DNA of 12,350 bases from contig JBBIVO010000047.1 of NCBI GenBank assembly GCA_037439685.1, forward strand, positions 1-12,350, written 5' to 3'. Below, in pieces: positions 1-6,566 of the stretch. Under the pieces are notes generated by a model that did no database searches, was not told the origin of the DNA, and saw only the letters and a list, made by a program, of their open reading frames with translations. The first letter of the stretch is position 1, and the number at the start of each line of letters is the position of its first letter. This DNA is from JAGTRB01 sp037439685. Its GTDB lineage: Archaea > Thermoproteota > Bathyarchaeia > TCS64. The position numbers and the translations under genes were made by a program.

Positions 1-884
1 GGCATGTTTCCGATCCCCCACTCGGTGCATCCCCAAACCCTCTCATCCTCAACTATGTTGCCCGTCAGCTTAGCCCCAGGATTAAAGCCGTAGCATATGT
101 GGGCCATCTTCAGCATGTTTGGGTCGTTGAAGCTCCTCAGCCATGCCTCATAATCGGCGGCCTCCTTTCCCCCCTCAATTTTCTTTATCTCTCCAGCCTC
201 CACCGTCAGCTCTATGGGCTCCTTTAGGAGGCCTAAGGGGGGAGCCACGGAGCCGTCGAAGGCTATCTTCCCATTTATGGTCTCATGCAGTATCGCCCAG
301 CCGATCTGCCCAGCCATCATGTGGGGTCCGGGCGTGTCAGCATACCCAGAGGCGTACCTTGGCCTCCCCTTAGGATCGTTCTTGAAGGTGACATCGCAGC
401 CAGTTGGGGTCGTTACACGAACCTCCTTAGCCGATGTCGTCAAAACCGCGACCTTCTCCAGGAATCTTCCTAGGAGGGGATAATCTATCCTCCCGATGCA
501 CCTGACCATCATGTCCGCGTTCATGCCGACGAGGCAGAGATACCTCAGGCGTCGATTCTCCCTCATGACGACGTCATAGGGCGTCGAATATAGCAGCCAC
601 TCATTATTAAACTCGACCCACGCGTCAGCCCCCTTAAGGGCACCTATAAGGGCTTCTTGGGGCAGCATGGGATCCGCGGCCTTCCCGACCCCGAGAGGGG
701 AAGCCAGCCAGATGACCATGGGCTTAGCCCCTAGGGCGAAGGCAGCCCTAGCCGTGGCCTCCACAACCCGCATATCTGACTCCGTGTCACAGGTTATGAC
801 GAAGGCCTCGCCTTCTCGAAGCTTGAACAGCTCCCTGGTTAGAATGTCAGCTGCCCTCCCCAACTCAAACTCATAGATCTTCAT
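1..884 (-). CDS. M29 aminopeptidase / 2,5-dihydroxypyridine dioxygenase-like metalloprotein (partial, C-terminus off window)
   Basis: 294 codons are present and the C-terminus lies beyond base 1. The N-terminal half is an alpha/beta domain. Residues 262-293 hold the family stretch: His262 in a HICYGFNPG context, then EDER (279-282) and GCTEWGIGN (285-293). This layout is closest to NicX-like members of the peptidase M29 superfamily (metal-dependent aminopeptidases and the Fe(II) dioxygenase NicX). In NicX a His near position 265 and a later His-x-Asp pair bind iron; the His-x-Asp would fall in the missing 50-60 residues. The ATG at 884 is chosen because an AT-rich TATA-like element at 903-910 sits about 25 bases upstream, implying a nearly leaderless message. 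Whether it is a peptidase or a ring-cleaving or amide-hydrolysing enzyme cannot be told from this fragment. Confidence 0.8.
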   Translation of the reverse strand, partial: MKIYEFELGRAADILTRELFKLREGEAFVITCDTESDMRVVEATARAAFALGAKPMVIWLASPLGVGKAADPMLPQEALIGALKGADAWVEFNNEWLLYSTPYDVVMRENRRLRYLCLVGMNADMMVRCIGRIDYPLLGRFLEKVAVLTTSAKEVRVTTPTGCDVTFKNDPKGRPRYASGYADTPGPHMMAGQIGWAILHETINGKIAFDGSVAPPLGLLKEPIELTVEAGEIKKIEGGKEAADYEAWLRSFNDPNMLKMAHICYGFNPGAKLTGNIVEDERVWGCTEWGIGNM

Positions 885-902
885 ATCATACAAATTTAAT
901 AT

Positions 903-910
903 CATAAAAT
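903..910 (-). promoter_or_regulatory. TATA-like box of the M29-like gene
   Basis: Minus-strand ATTTTATGAT lies about 25 bases before the ATG at 884, in a local AT-rich patch (885-915). This fits an archaeal promoter giving a leaderless transcript. Confidence 0.45.
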
Positions 911-911
911 G

Positions 912-1019
912 TTAAAAACTTTTCCTGTGAATATTGGCGTCGGCAGTTATGGCCTTAGTTGGATGAATAACCAGGTCGCCATTAACAACAATCGTATGAA
1001 GATTGAGAGCGCTTTTATT
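912..1019 (-). pseudogene. Possible amidohydrolase N-terminal remnant
   Basis: The minus strand encodes about 35 residues ending at a TAA (914-912), closed upstream by a TAG. The stretch TIVVNGDLVIHPTKAITADA resembles the N-terminal beta-sandwich opening of dihydropyrimidinase/dihydroorotase-like amidohydrolases (hydrophobic-xNGxVVxPxxxxxAD). No start codon, metal-binding HxH or catalytic barrel is present, so at best this is the relic of a deleted gene between two divergent genes. It could be a chance resemblance over a short stretch. Confidence 0.22.
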
Positions 1020-1045
1020 GAACCTCTAATTTGTAGATATAATGG

Positions 1046-1053
1046 TTTTAAAT
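1046..1053 (+). promoter_or_regulatory. TATA box of the proline racemase gene
   Basis: TTTTAAAT is centred near 1049, which predicts transcription from about 1075. That leaves a leader of about 60 bases before the favoured ATG at 1135, or a leaderless message if the in-frame ATG at 1075 is used. Confidence 0.5.
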
Positions 1054-1134
1054 CTTGATCCAGCAGGTTAAATTATGGGTATTTTGGCCCACCCTTCACC
1101 GCCATCCTTAAGCCTCTCTTTGGTGAGAGGGTGT

Positions 1135-2145
1135 ATGAACTTGAGGGCTGCCCGTCTGTTGCAGGTGGTGGATACCCACACCGTGGGGGAGCCCACGAGG
1201 ATAGTCTTGTCAGGGATTCCTAGGCTCAAGGGCGAGGGCCTGACCGGGAAGAGGGAGTTCCTTAGACACCACTATGACTGGTTGAGAACCTCCCTTTTAT
1301 ATGAGCCTAGGGGGCATAGGGACCAGTTCGGCGCGGTTGTTCTGCCCTCTGAGGAGAGGAATGTCGACTACCAGCTCATCTTCATGGATGGCGAGGGCTA
1401 CCTCGATATGTGTGGGCATGCGACGATGGGGGTGACCACAGCCCTCATAGAGCTGGGGATGGTCCAACCCGAGGAGCCCGTCACGAGGGTCACCTATGAG
1501 ACCGCCTCTGGGGTGGTGGAGGCGAAGGCGGTGGTGGAGGATGGATGTGTTACCGAGGTCTCGATAGTAGATGTCCCAAGCTTCCACCTGGGGACCTATG
1601 AGGTGAGGCTTGAGGGAAAGCCCCTCAGGGTCGATGTGGCCTATGGGGGGAACTACTACGCCATAGTCGAGGCGGAGAGCCTGAAGACGAGGGTGAGGCT
1701 TGGCAACCTGGAGGAGCTGGTGAGGAAGGGTATAGCCCTGAGGGATGAGGCCTCAAGGATGATAGCCGTCTCCCATCCCGAGAGGAGGGGGATACAGGAG
1801 AGGGTGGGGCTGGCGATGATAGTGGATGAGCCGGAGCTGCCTCAGAGCAGCGGGAAGAACATCGTGGTCTTCGGTAGGGGGCAGTTCGACAGGAGCCCAT
1901 GCGCCACCGGCACGGCGGCGAGGCTCGCCACCCTACATGCCAGGGGGCAGATAGAGGTCGATGAGCCCTTCATCCACGAGAGCATAATAAACACCACCTT
2001 CAAGGCGAGGATCCTCGAGAGGACCAAGGTTGGAGGATACGAGGCCATAATCCCCGAGATAACGGGGAGGGCCTATATAACCCAGATAGTCAATGTGATT
2101 ATAAACCCCAGCGACCCCCTAAAGCACGGATTTAACACCTGGTGA
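1135..2145 (+). CDS. Proline racemase family protein (proline racemase / hydroxyproline 2-epimerase type)
   Basis: 336 residues, normal family length. Members invert the alpha-carbon of proline or hydroxyproline with two cysteines acting as acid and base. Both are visible: Cys93 in DMCGHATMG and Cys256 in DRSPCATGTAAR. Having cysteine at both sites argues against trans-3-hydroxyproline dehydratase, which replaces the second one. The N-terminal signature VDTHTVGEPTRIV (residues 12-24) is also present. The second motif reads SPCATG rather than the usual SPCGTG. I place the start at ATG 1135 because GGTGAG (1122-1127) precedes it by 7 bases and it puts the signature at the normal distance. An in-frame ATG at 1075 would add 20 residues that do not look like the family. 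No partner gene of amino-acid catabolism is adjacent, so the substrate is undecided. Confidence 0.9.
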   Translation: MNLRAARLLQVVDTHTVGEPTRIVLSGIPRLKGEGLTGKREFLRHHYDWLRTSLLYEPRGHRDQFGAVVLPSEERNVDYQLIFMDGEGYLDMCGHATMGVTTALIELGMVQPEEPVTRVTYETASGVVEAKAVVEDGCVTEVSIVDVPSFHLGTYEVRLEGKPLRVDVAYGGNYYAIVEAESLKTRVRLGNLEELVRKGIALRDEASRMIAVSHPERRGIQERVGLAMIVDEPELPQSSGKNIVVFGRGQFDRSPCATGTAARLATLHARGQIEVDEPFIHESIINTTFKARILERTKVGGYEAIIPEITGRAYITQIVNVIINPSDPLKHGFNTW

Positions 2146-2265
2146 GCCTCACCACATCCGAGGGCCAATCAGCTCAGTGAACCAGCTTCCGGAGGCCTCC
2201 CTGCCCTTATCCATCGCCTTATCGCCTCCCCCTTCATCAAGGCTTCGCCAGAAAACAGCGGGAGT

Positions 2266-2729
2266 TTACGCTCTGGGCTGTATCAAGACCAGGCCCTTTG
2301 CCCTCTTCCTATATCCCCCCTGCTTAACTCGTTTACTTGGGGATAGTGATATCCTTTTGAGGTCGGGAACCCTATCGAAAGCCTTATCGTCTGAAATCAC
2401 TTGGCGATCCAACATTAGCGCCGAAGCGGCTACAAGGCTGTCGAAGAAGCTTAGTCCATACTTTTCTTCAACTTCTTTGGAGCGTTAACAAACTTATGCT
2501 AAGTTTTCACCTCTTTCACGTTACTACGGGTTAGAGCCCCGTAGAGGGCCAACAGCGCCATCTTCACCTGGGGCGGGTTCCTTCCGCGAGCCCTAAGGAC
2601 CACTTGGAACTCAAGGGCGTCGGTGTCGGGCACCATAATGCCGCTAACTCTTTAAGCAGCCTCATCGCGTCTTGATGCTTGTGATCTCTGGGGTTTATGG
2701 CGAAAGGGAGCTCTGTCAGCGACCGGCAT
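2266..2729 (-). pseudogene. vapC: Decayed VapC (PIN-domain) toxin, frame-broken
   Basis: Reading on from the antitoxin, three frames together spell a PIN-domain protein. Frame 1 starts at ATG 2729, overlapping the vapB stop in classic vapBC style, with MPVAD (the first acidic position). Frame 2 gives FAINPRDHKHQDAMRLLKEL. Frame 3 gives MVPDTDALEFQVVLRARG and runs to TAG. Frame 4 gives EVEEKYGLSFFDSLVAASAL, then VISDDKAFDRVPDL, the C-terminal PIN acidic motifs, ending at TAA 2268-2266. VapC toxins are about 130-residue Mg-dependent RNases. At least three frame breaks and in-frame stops mean no intact toxin can be made. The PIN reading is firm; exact frameshift positions are approximate. Confidence 0.75.
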
Positions 2730-2970
2730 AGCACTTAAGCCACCCCTCAGCCTCAGCCTCCTCCCTTCCCTCCTCGTAAGGCTCCCTCACAGCCTCCTCC
2801 AAAACCTTATAGGGATCCTGAGGTAAGGCCTCGATGATTATCCTCTTACCCTCAACTCGGATCAGAACCCTCTGCCCCTGCTTGAGCCTCAGCACCTCCC
2901 TAATAGCTTTGGGAATCACCATCGTATACCTTCTGAATATAACCGATTCCTCAGACATTGCCTTTATCAT
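2716..2970 (-). CDS. vapB: VapB-type antitoxin, AbrB/SpoVT-like DNA-binding protein
   Basis: 84 residues. The N-terminal half is a swapped-hairpin AbrB domain, with SVIFRRYTMVIPKAIREVLR and then QRVLIRVEGKRIIIEAL. The C-terminal part is acidic and helical (VLEEAVREPYEEGREEAEAEG), the region that in VapB proteins wraps around the toxin. Such antitoxins neutralise VapC and repress their own promoter by binding palindromes. The ATG at 2970 is chosen because a TATA-like run is centred 26 bases upstream (about 2996), giving a leaderless message; ATG 2958 is an alternative. The stop at 2718-2716 overlaps the ATG of the dead toxin gene. The antitoxin itself appears intact, so it may persist as an orphan regulator or anti-addiction module. 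Confidence 0.85.
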   Translation of the reverse strand: MIKAMSEESVIFRRYTMVIPKAIREVLRLKQGQRVLIRVEGKRIIIEALPQDPYKVLEEAVREPYEEGREEAEAEGWLKCYAGR

Positions 2971-2992
2971 ACGAAAATGTAAAAAAATATCG

Positions 2993-3008
2993 GATAAAAA
3001 TTTTTATC
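2993..3008. promoter_or_regulatory. 16-bp perfect AT palindrome: candidate bidirectional TATA or VapB operator
   Basis: GATAAAAATTTTTATC reads identically on both strands. Its left half serves as a TATA element for vapB (start 2970). Its right half is placed about 25 bases before 3030, where the structured region to the right begins. A perfect palindrome at this position is also what an autoregulating AbrB-fold antitoxin would bind. Confidence 0.5.
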
Positions 3009-3030
3009 ATCCAACTTTACATCTTAATAG

Positions 3031-3220
3031 TCTGCCAGATGGCCCGCGGCTTTAGTAAGCTGCATCGGAAAGCCGTGGCTTAAGGTTGGCTCAGGAGCTG
3101 AGCTGCGGGCCTTAGCTAGGGCGATGTGGCATTCGGCTCCTAGAGCGAGTGGGTTACCTAGAGGAGATGTCGACCCGCGGCAGATATGCGGGGTGGGGTT
3201 AACCCCATGCGGGTATGGGA
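3031..3220 (+). ncRNA. Candidate structured non-coding RNA of unknown family
   Basis: A compact nested fold is visible. The outer stem GGCCCGC (3041-3047) pairs perfectly with GCGGGCC (3105-3111). It encloses hairpin A, GGCTTT (3048-3053) with AAAGCC (3069-3074), and hairpin B, GCTCAG (3089-3094) with CTGAGC (3098-3103) over a GAG loop: a three-way junction. Further stems follow: CTAGG 3116-3120 with CCTAG 3139-3143, CCCGC 3174-3178 with GCGGG 3188-3192, and the palindrome GGGGTTAACCCC 3195-3206. A TATA-like element at 3001-3008 would start transcription near 3030. No frame gives a recognisable protein. I looked for SRP RNA (GGAAGGGAGCAG) and RNase P (GAGGAAAGUC, ACAGAA) signatures and found none. 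The 3' end is a guess, and the other strand could also fold. Confidence 0.4.
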
Positions 3221-3665
3221 GGATGAAGGGCCAAAACGCGGTGGGAGGAGAGACGCTATAGCGGTGAAGGTCTCCTTCTAAAACATCATAAAGGTGTTGG
3301 GGCCTAACCTCTATGGAGGCCCCTTATGAAAAGTGGAGGGGAAATGAAGGCGCTTCGAAAGTTTACGTTAAGGCGGAATGGCATCGTCAACTTAAATTTA
3401 TGGGCGCTGGGAGCATTTCTCTTAGGATAGAAAGGTTTGCCCATCCTTGAGTCAAGTGGCGGAACGCTAACCTTTAGCCCTCTTCTCGCGGATCCTCTGG
3501 CCCTCTAGACTATCTTCCTGAACCATCTCGAACCCCATCGACCGGGGCCTTAAGGTTCGCCCATGGAGATGGTGGCGAAGGCTTCGGCCTGCCGGCTCTC
3601 CCGGTAAGGGCTGGCTGTTGAGGAAGGAGGGTATCAAGGTAGAGGCATCCTCAACCCTTGAAGTG
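3221..3665. other. Intergenic stretch with no recognisable gene; one GC hairpin
   Basis: About 445 bases without a convincing ORF on either strand. GGGGCCT (3299-3305) pairs with AGGCCCC (3317-3323) over an 11-base loop; this could be a terminator or the end of the RNA candidate to the left. The rest shows no repeats or promoter except the TATA box that follows at 3669. Confidence 0.5.
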
Positions 3666-3668
3666 GCC

Positions 3669-3676
3669 TTTAAATA
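3669..3676 (+). promoter_or_regulatory. TATA box of the metallo-hydrolase gene
   Basis: TTTAAATA is centred near 3672, predicting transcription from about 3698. That lies downstream of the TTG at 3694 and 14 bases before the ATG at 3712, supporting the latter as the start. Confidence 0.6.
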
Positions 3677-3711
3677 TGTGAGGGCTTTAGGCTTTGGTTG
3701 GTTGTTTGAGG

Positions 3712-4620
3712 ATGGGCAAATCGCAGGGTGATGATGTCGTCAGGCCCTCTAGGTGGTGGGAGGCCCTTCCCAGGCCGGTCTACGCCAACCTAGAGAGGCT
3801 TGATTCCAGTCAGCCCTGGTTCGAGGTCTATAGGGTTGAGACCGACGTCTATGTCTTCTACGAGCCCGGCCAGTTCGAGGAGGCGATCTCCTACCTCGTC
3901 TTGGGGAGGGAGAGGGCGGCCCTGATAGACACGGGATGCGGCATAGGGGATATCAGGGCTTTAGCTAGGGAGTTCACGGGCCTCCCCATAATGGTTGTGA
4001 ACACCCACCACCACATAGACCATGTTGCCCAGAACCACCTCTTCGAGGAGGTGGCCATCTTCGACCATCCGATGGCCAGGGCGGCCGCCGAGAGGGGGTA
4101 CGGCCACGAGGAGGCGGTCCAGCTCCTCTCTGAAGGTCTCCTCTGGAAGCCCCTCCCAGAGGGCTTCGACCCGAAGGCCTACTGGGTGCCACCCTTCAGG
4201 GTCACCCGCTGGCTGAGGGATGGCGACCTCCTCGACCTGGGCGGGAGGAGGCTTGAGGTGGTTCATACACCCGGCCACTCCCCCGACTCCATATGCCTCC
4301 TGGATAGGGACTCGCGCCTATTATGGACTGGGGACACCTTCTACACTGGGGCCATATACACCCACCTGCCCGGGGGAGACCTCGACAGGTTGATAGAGAG
4401 CTATAGGAGGTTGATAGGCCTCTTCCCCCACTATGATAGGCTGATGCCGAGCCACAACGAGCCATGGATAGAGAAGGAGATCCTCTTGGACGTATCGAGG
4501 GCGGCTGAGAAGGTAAGGGCGGGCATCGGAGGATATGTGGAGGGAGCTGGGGGGATCAGAAGGTATGATTATGGGAGGTTCTCCCTCATAGTCTCCCCAA
4601 CCCGAGAGGCCGCATCATGA
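3712..4620 (+). CDS. Metallo-beta-lactamase fold hydrolase (glyoxalase II-like)
   Basis: 302 residues. The dinuclear metal site is complete: HxHxDH as His99-x-His101-x-Asp103-His104 in NTHHHIDH, His185 and His189 in HTPGHS, Asp208 in LWTGDTF, and His248 in MPSHNEP. The superfamily hydrolyses thioesters, lactones, phosphoesters or nucleic acids with two metal ions. No beta-CASP domain or nuclease extension is seen, so a small-molecule hydrolase of the glyoxalase II group is most likely; the substrate is unknown. No signal peptide or membrane segment, so cytoplasmic. ATG 3712 is preferred over the in-frame TTG at 3694 because the predicted transcript starts near 3698. The gene stands alone with its own promoter. 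Confidence 0.88.
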   Translation: MGKSQGDDVVRPSRWWEALPRPVYANLERLDSSQPWFEVYRVETDVYVFYEPGQFEEAISYLVLGRERAALIDTGCGIGDIRALAREFTGLPIMVVNTHHHIDHVAQNHLFEEVAIFDHPMARAAAERGYGHEEAVQLLSEGLLWKPLPEGFDPKAYWVPPFRVTRWLRDGDLLDLGGRRLEVVHTPGHSPDSICLLDRDSRLLWTGDTFYTGAIYTHLPGGDLDRLIESYRRLIGLFPHYDRLMPSHNEPWIEKEILLDVSRAAEKVRAGIGGYVEGAGGIRRYDYGRFSLIVSPTREAAS

Positions 4621-4732
4621 CTCTTCTGCAAGGATACAGGCCTCAGCCGCGTGTAACCGAAAGGAACAGCCCCAACCTTTCCTTCCCCTGCTTCCTACGG
4701 GGTTCTCCTCGGGTTCTTTCCCATTCGATGGG

Positions 4733-4740
4733 GATAAATA
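4733..4740 (+). promoter_or_regulatory. TATA box of the UspA gene
   Basis: GATAAATA sits about 34 bases before ATG 4771, so transcription should start near 4762 with a very short leader. The purine run GAGGAGG abuts the ATG with no spacer. Confidence 0.55.
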
Positions 4741-4770
4741 CCCTTCCAGCCCTCCAATACCAAGAGGAGG

Positions 4771-5232
4771 ATGTTCAGGAAGATCCTGGTCTCTGTCGAC
4801 GGCTCAGAGCCATCTAACAGGGCCTTAAGGTACGCCGTTGAGCTCGCTTCGATGTGGGGGGCTGAGCTCAGGATCCTCGTCGTCGTACCCCGCGTGATGC
4901 TCCCAGTATTCCCAAATGAGGGGATTGGAACGGTCCCCATAGCCCTCTACTCGGAGATGGATAGATACCGGGAGAGGGCGAGGGCGGCATACCAGAGGGT
5001 TCTGGAAGACTCCGTCAGGGCTGCTAGGGAGATGCACCCGGAGTTGAAGGTTGAGGGATTGCTGAGGGAGGGGAGGCCATCCTCAACCATCGTGGAGGAG
5101 GCGGACAAGGAGGGGGTGGACCTCATAGTTATGGGGAGCAGGGGTCTAGGAGGCATAATGGGCTGGGTCTTAGGGAGCACCAGCAGGAGGGTTGTGGACT
5201 CCTGCACAAAGCCCATCCTCATAGTGAAGTAG
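4771..5232 (+). CDS. Universal stress protein, UspA family, ATP-binding type
   Basis: 153 residues, one Usp domain. The beta1 opening KILVSVDGSEPSNRALRYA carries the conserved Asp10. The ATP-binding signature G-x2-G-x9-G-S is exact: Gly122-x2-Gly125-x9-Gly135-Ser136. This places it with MJ0577-like, nucleotide-binding Usp proteins rather than E. coli UspA, which lacks the motif. Such proteins act as dimers in the cytoplasm in stress responses; the precise task is unknown. The aminopeptidase gene starts 26 bases after its stop on the same strand with no TATA box seen between, so the two are probably co-transcribed. Confidence 0.93.
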   Translation: MFRKILVSVDGSEPSNRALRYAVELASMWGAELRILVVVPRVMLPVFPNEGIGTVPIALYSEMDRYRERARAAYQRVLEDSVRAAREMHPELKVEGLLREGRPSSTIVEEADKEGVDLIVMGSRGLGGIMGWVLGSTSRRVVDSCTKPILIVK

Positions 5233-5258
5233 CCTGGAATCCCCATGGGGTCTGGAGG

Positions 5259-6155
5259 ATGGCGGACCCACTCGAAGCCCTATGGGAGGCGGGGCGGATA
5301 GCCTCAAGGGTGAGGGATAGGATCCGGGGCAGGGTAGAGGCTGGGATGAGGGTCATCGAGATCTGCGAGATGGTTGAGTCCTGGATAAGGGAGATGGGTG
5401 GGGAGCCCGCCTTCCCATGCAACGTCGACATCGGCCACGTCGCCGCCCACTATACCTCCCCCCCGGGAGACCCCACCGTCGTGCCCGAGGGCTCCCTCAT
5501 AAAGGTTGACCTTGGGGTCCATGTGGATGGCTACATAGCTGACACAGCGGTCACCATCAGCCTCGACCCCATGCTTGGAGGGCTGGTGGAGGCCGCCGAG
5601 GGAGCCCTGGAGGAGGCCATAGGAGCCATCAGGGCCGGGGTTAGGGCATCGGAGGTGGGAGCCACCATTGAGAGGGCGATGAGGAGGAGGGGGGCCATCC
5701 CCATAAGGAACCTGACTGGGCATAGGATGGCCCGCTACCTGGTCCACGCCGGGGAGGCTATACCGAACGTGGCGGCGCCCACCCTTCACAGGCTTAAGGC
5801 TGGGGAGGTATACGCCGTGGAGCCCTTCGCCACCCTCCCAGAGGCCTCTGGGGAGGTTGTGGATGGGCCTCATGGAAACATATACCTCTTCAAGAAGAGG
5901 AGGTCACTGGATAGCGAGCTGGCGAGAAGGATGCTGAGCTATATCCAGTCGGAGTATAGGACCCTCCCCTTCGCCCACAGGTGGGTCGCTGGGCGCTTCC
6001 CGGGGTCCGAGGGGGTGGAGGCCTTCAAGGAGCTGGTCAGGTCTAAGTGCCTATACCCGTATCCTCAGCTTATTGAGAGGAGCCTTAGGCCGGTGGCCCA
6101 GGCCGAGCACTCGCTCATCGTGATTGAGGAGGGGTGCGAGGTCATAACGGCCTAG
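5259..6155 (+). CDS. map: Methionine aminopeptidase, archaeal type II
   Basis: 298 residues, the usual archaeal size. It removes the initiator Met from new proteins using a pita-bread fold with two metals. All five ligands are present: Asp84 (KVDLG), Asp95 (ADTAVT), His155 (TGHRMARY), Glu188 (AVEPF) and Glu283 (QAEHSLIV); the second-shell His64 (AHYTS) is there too. The roughly 60-residue helical insertion between the last two ligands (around 212-270) marks type II. ATG 5259 gives a start like the family, though GGAGG touches the start codon without a spacer. The last 14 bases overlap the convergent zinc-ribbon gene. Probably co-transcribed with the UspA gene upstream. Confidence 0.95.
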   Translation: MADPLEALWEAGRIASRVRDRIRGRVEAGMRVIEICEMVESWIREMGGEPAFPCNVDIGHVAAHYTSPPGDPTVVPEGSLIKVDLGVHVDGYIADTAVTISLDPMLGGLVEAAEGALEEAIGAIRAGVRASEVGATIERAMRRRGAIPIRNLTGHRMARYLVHAGEAIPNVAAPTLHRLKAGEVYAVEPFATLPEASGEVVDGPHGNIYLFKKRRSLDSELARRMLSYIQSEYRTLPFAHRWVAGRFPGSEGVEAFKELVRSKCLYPYPQLIERSLRPVAQAEHSLIVIEEGCEVITA

Positions 6156-6558
6156 CCTCCTCGGGCAGCCTCTTCCTCGTGATCCGGGTTATGACGGCCT
6201 GCCCCCCACACTTCGTGCAGGGGATATCCCTCCTGAAGATGTAGTCCTCCCTCTCGAAGCCCCTCACCCTCTTCAAACCGCAGCTGGGGCACTCGATGGT
6301 CGTTAGGACCTCGACGCGGGGGATGAGCGCCCTCCTCCTTGGAGGAACCCTAGCCCTGAAGAACATGTAGCCCATAGCGGCGAACCCCACAGACCCTATG
6401 AGTATATAATAGCTCGCCTGCTCAGACCTTCCCGAGGCATAGGCCTCGAAGCCGAGGTAGAGGTTGAGGAGGGAGAAGATCCCTAGGGCTAAGGCTCCGA
6501 GGATGACGACCCAGGGGGTCTGAGGGATGGCCCCTCCACCACCGCTCCTCTCCACCAT
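6142..6558 (-). CDS. Two-helix membrane protein with C-terminal zinc ribbon
   Basis: 138 residues. Two membrane segments are clear, about 16-37 (WVVILGALALGIFSL...) and 48-67 (ASYYILIGSVGFAAM...). A basic linker follows, then a zinc ribbon of two CxxC knuckles: Cys90/Cys93 (ECPSCG) and Cys114/Cys117 (PCTKCGG). With a short loop between the helices the zinc ribbon is likely cytoplasmic. The start is fixed by the Shine-Dalgarno AGGTGAT, which overlaps the stop TAG of the preceding DUF1512 gene (6569-6567); only 8 bases separate the genes, so they are one operon and likely translationally coupled. I do not recognise a named family; a membrane partner of the DUF1512 protein is a reasonable guess. 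Confidence 0.8.
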   Translation of the reverse strand: MVERSGGGGAIPQTPWVVILGALALGIFSLLNLYLGFEAYASGRSEQASYYILIGSVGFAAMGYMFFRARVPPRRRALIPRVEVLTTIECPSCGLKRVRGFEREDYIFRRDIPCTKCGGQAVITRITRKRLPEEARPL

Positions 6559-6566
6559 CCCATCAC

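Noticed and set aside
2146..2265. Minus-strand fragment KAMDKGREASGSWFTELIGP
   Set aside because: Short, no start codon, no recognisable family; possibly a gene tail but unsupported.
2177..2488. 103-codon plus-strand ORF
   Set aside because: It is antisense to the decayed VapC toxin, which explains the open frame better; no family resemblance.
3040..3260. Protein relic: open frame containing ELRALARAMWHSAPRASG
   Set aside because: No start, no family match; the nested perfect stems explain the sequence better.
3031..3300. SRP RNA or RNase P RNA
   Set aside because: The SRP helix 8 signature (GGAAGGGAGCAG-like) and the RNase P conserved blocks (GAGGAAAGUC, ACAGAA) were not found here or at 9941-10329.
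5304..5873. 189-codon minus-strand ORF
   Set aside because: Shadow of the methionine aminopeptidase gene, whose five metal ligands are all present on the plus strand.
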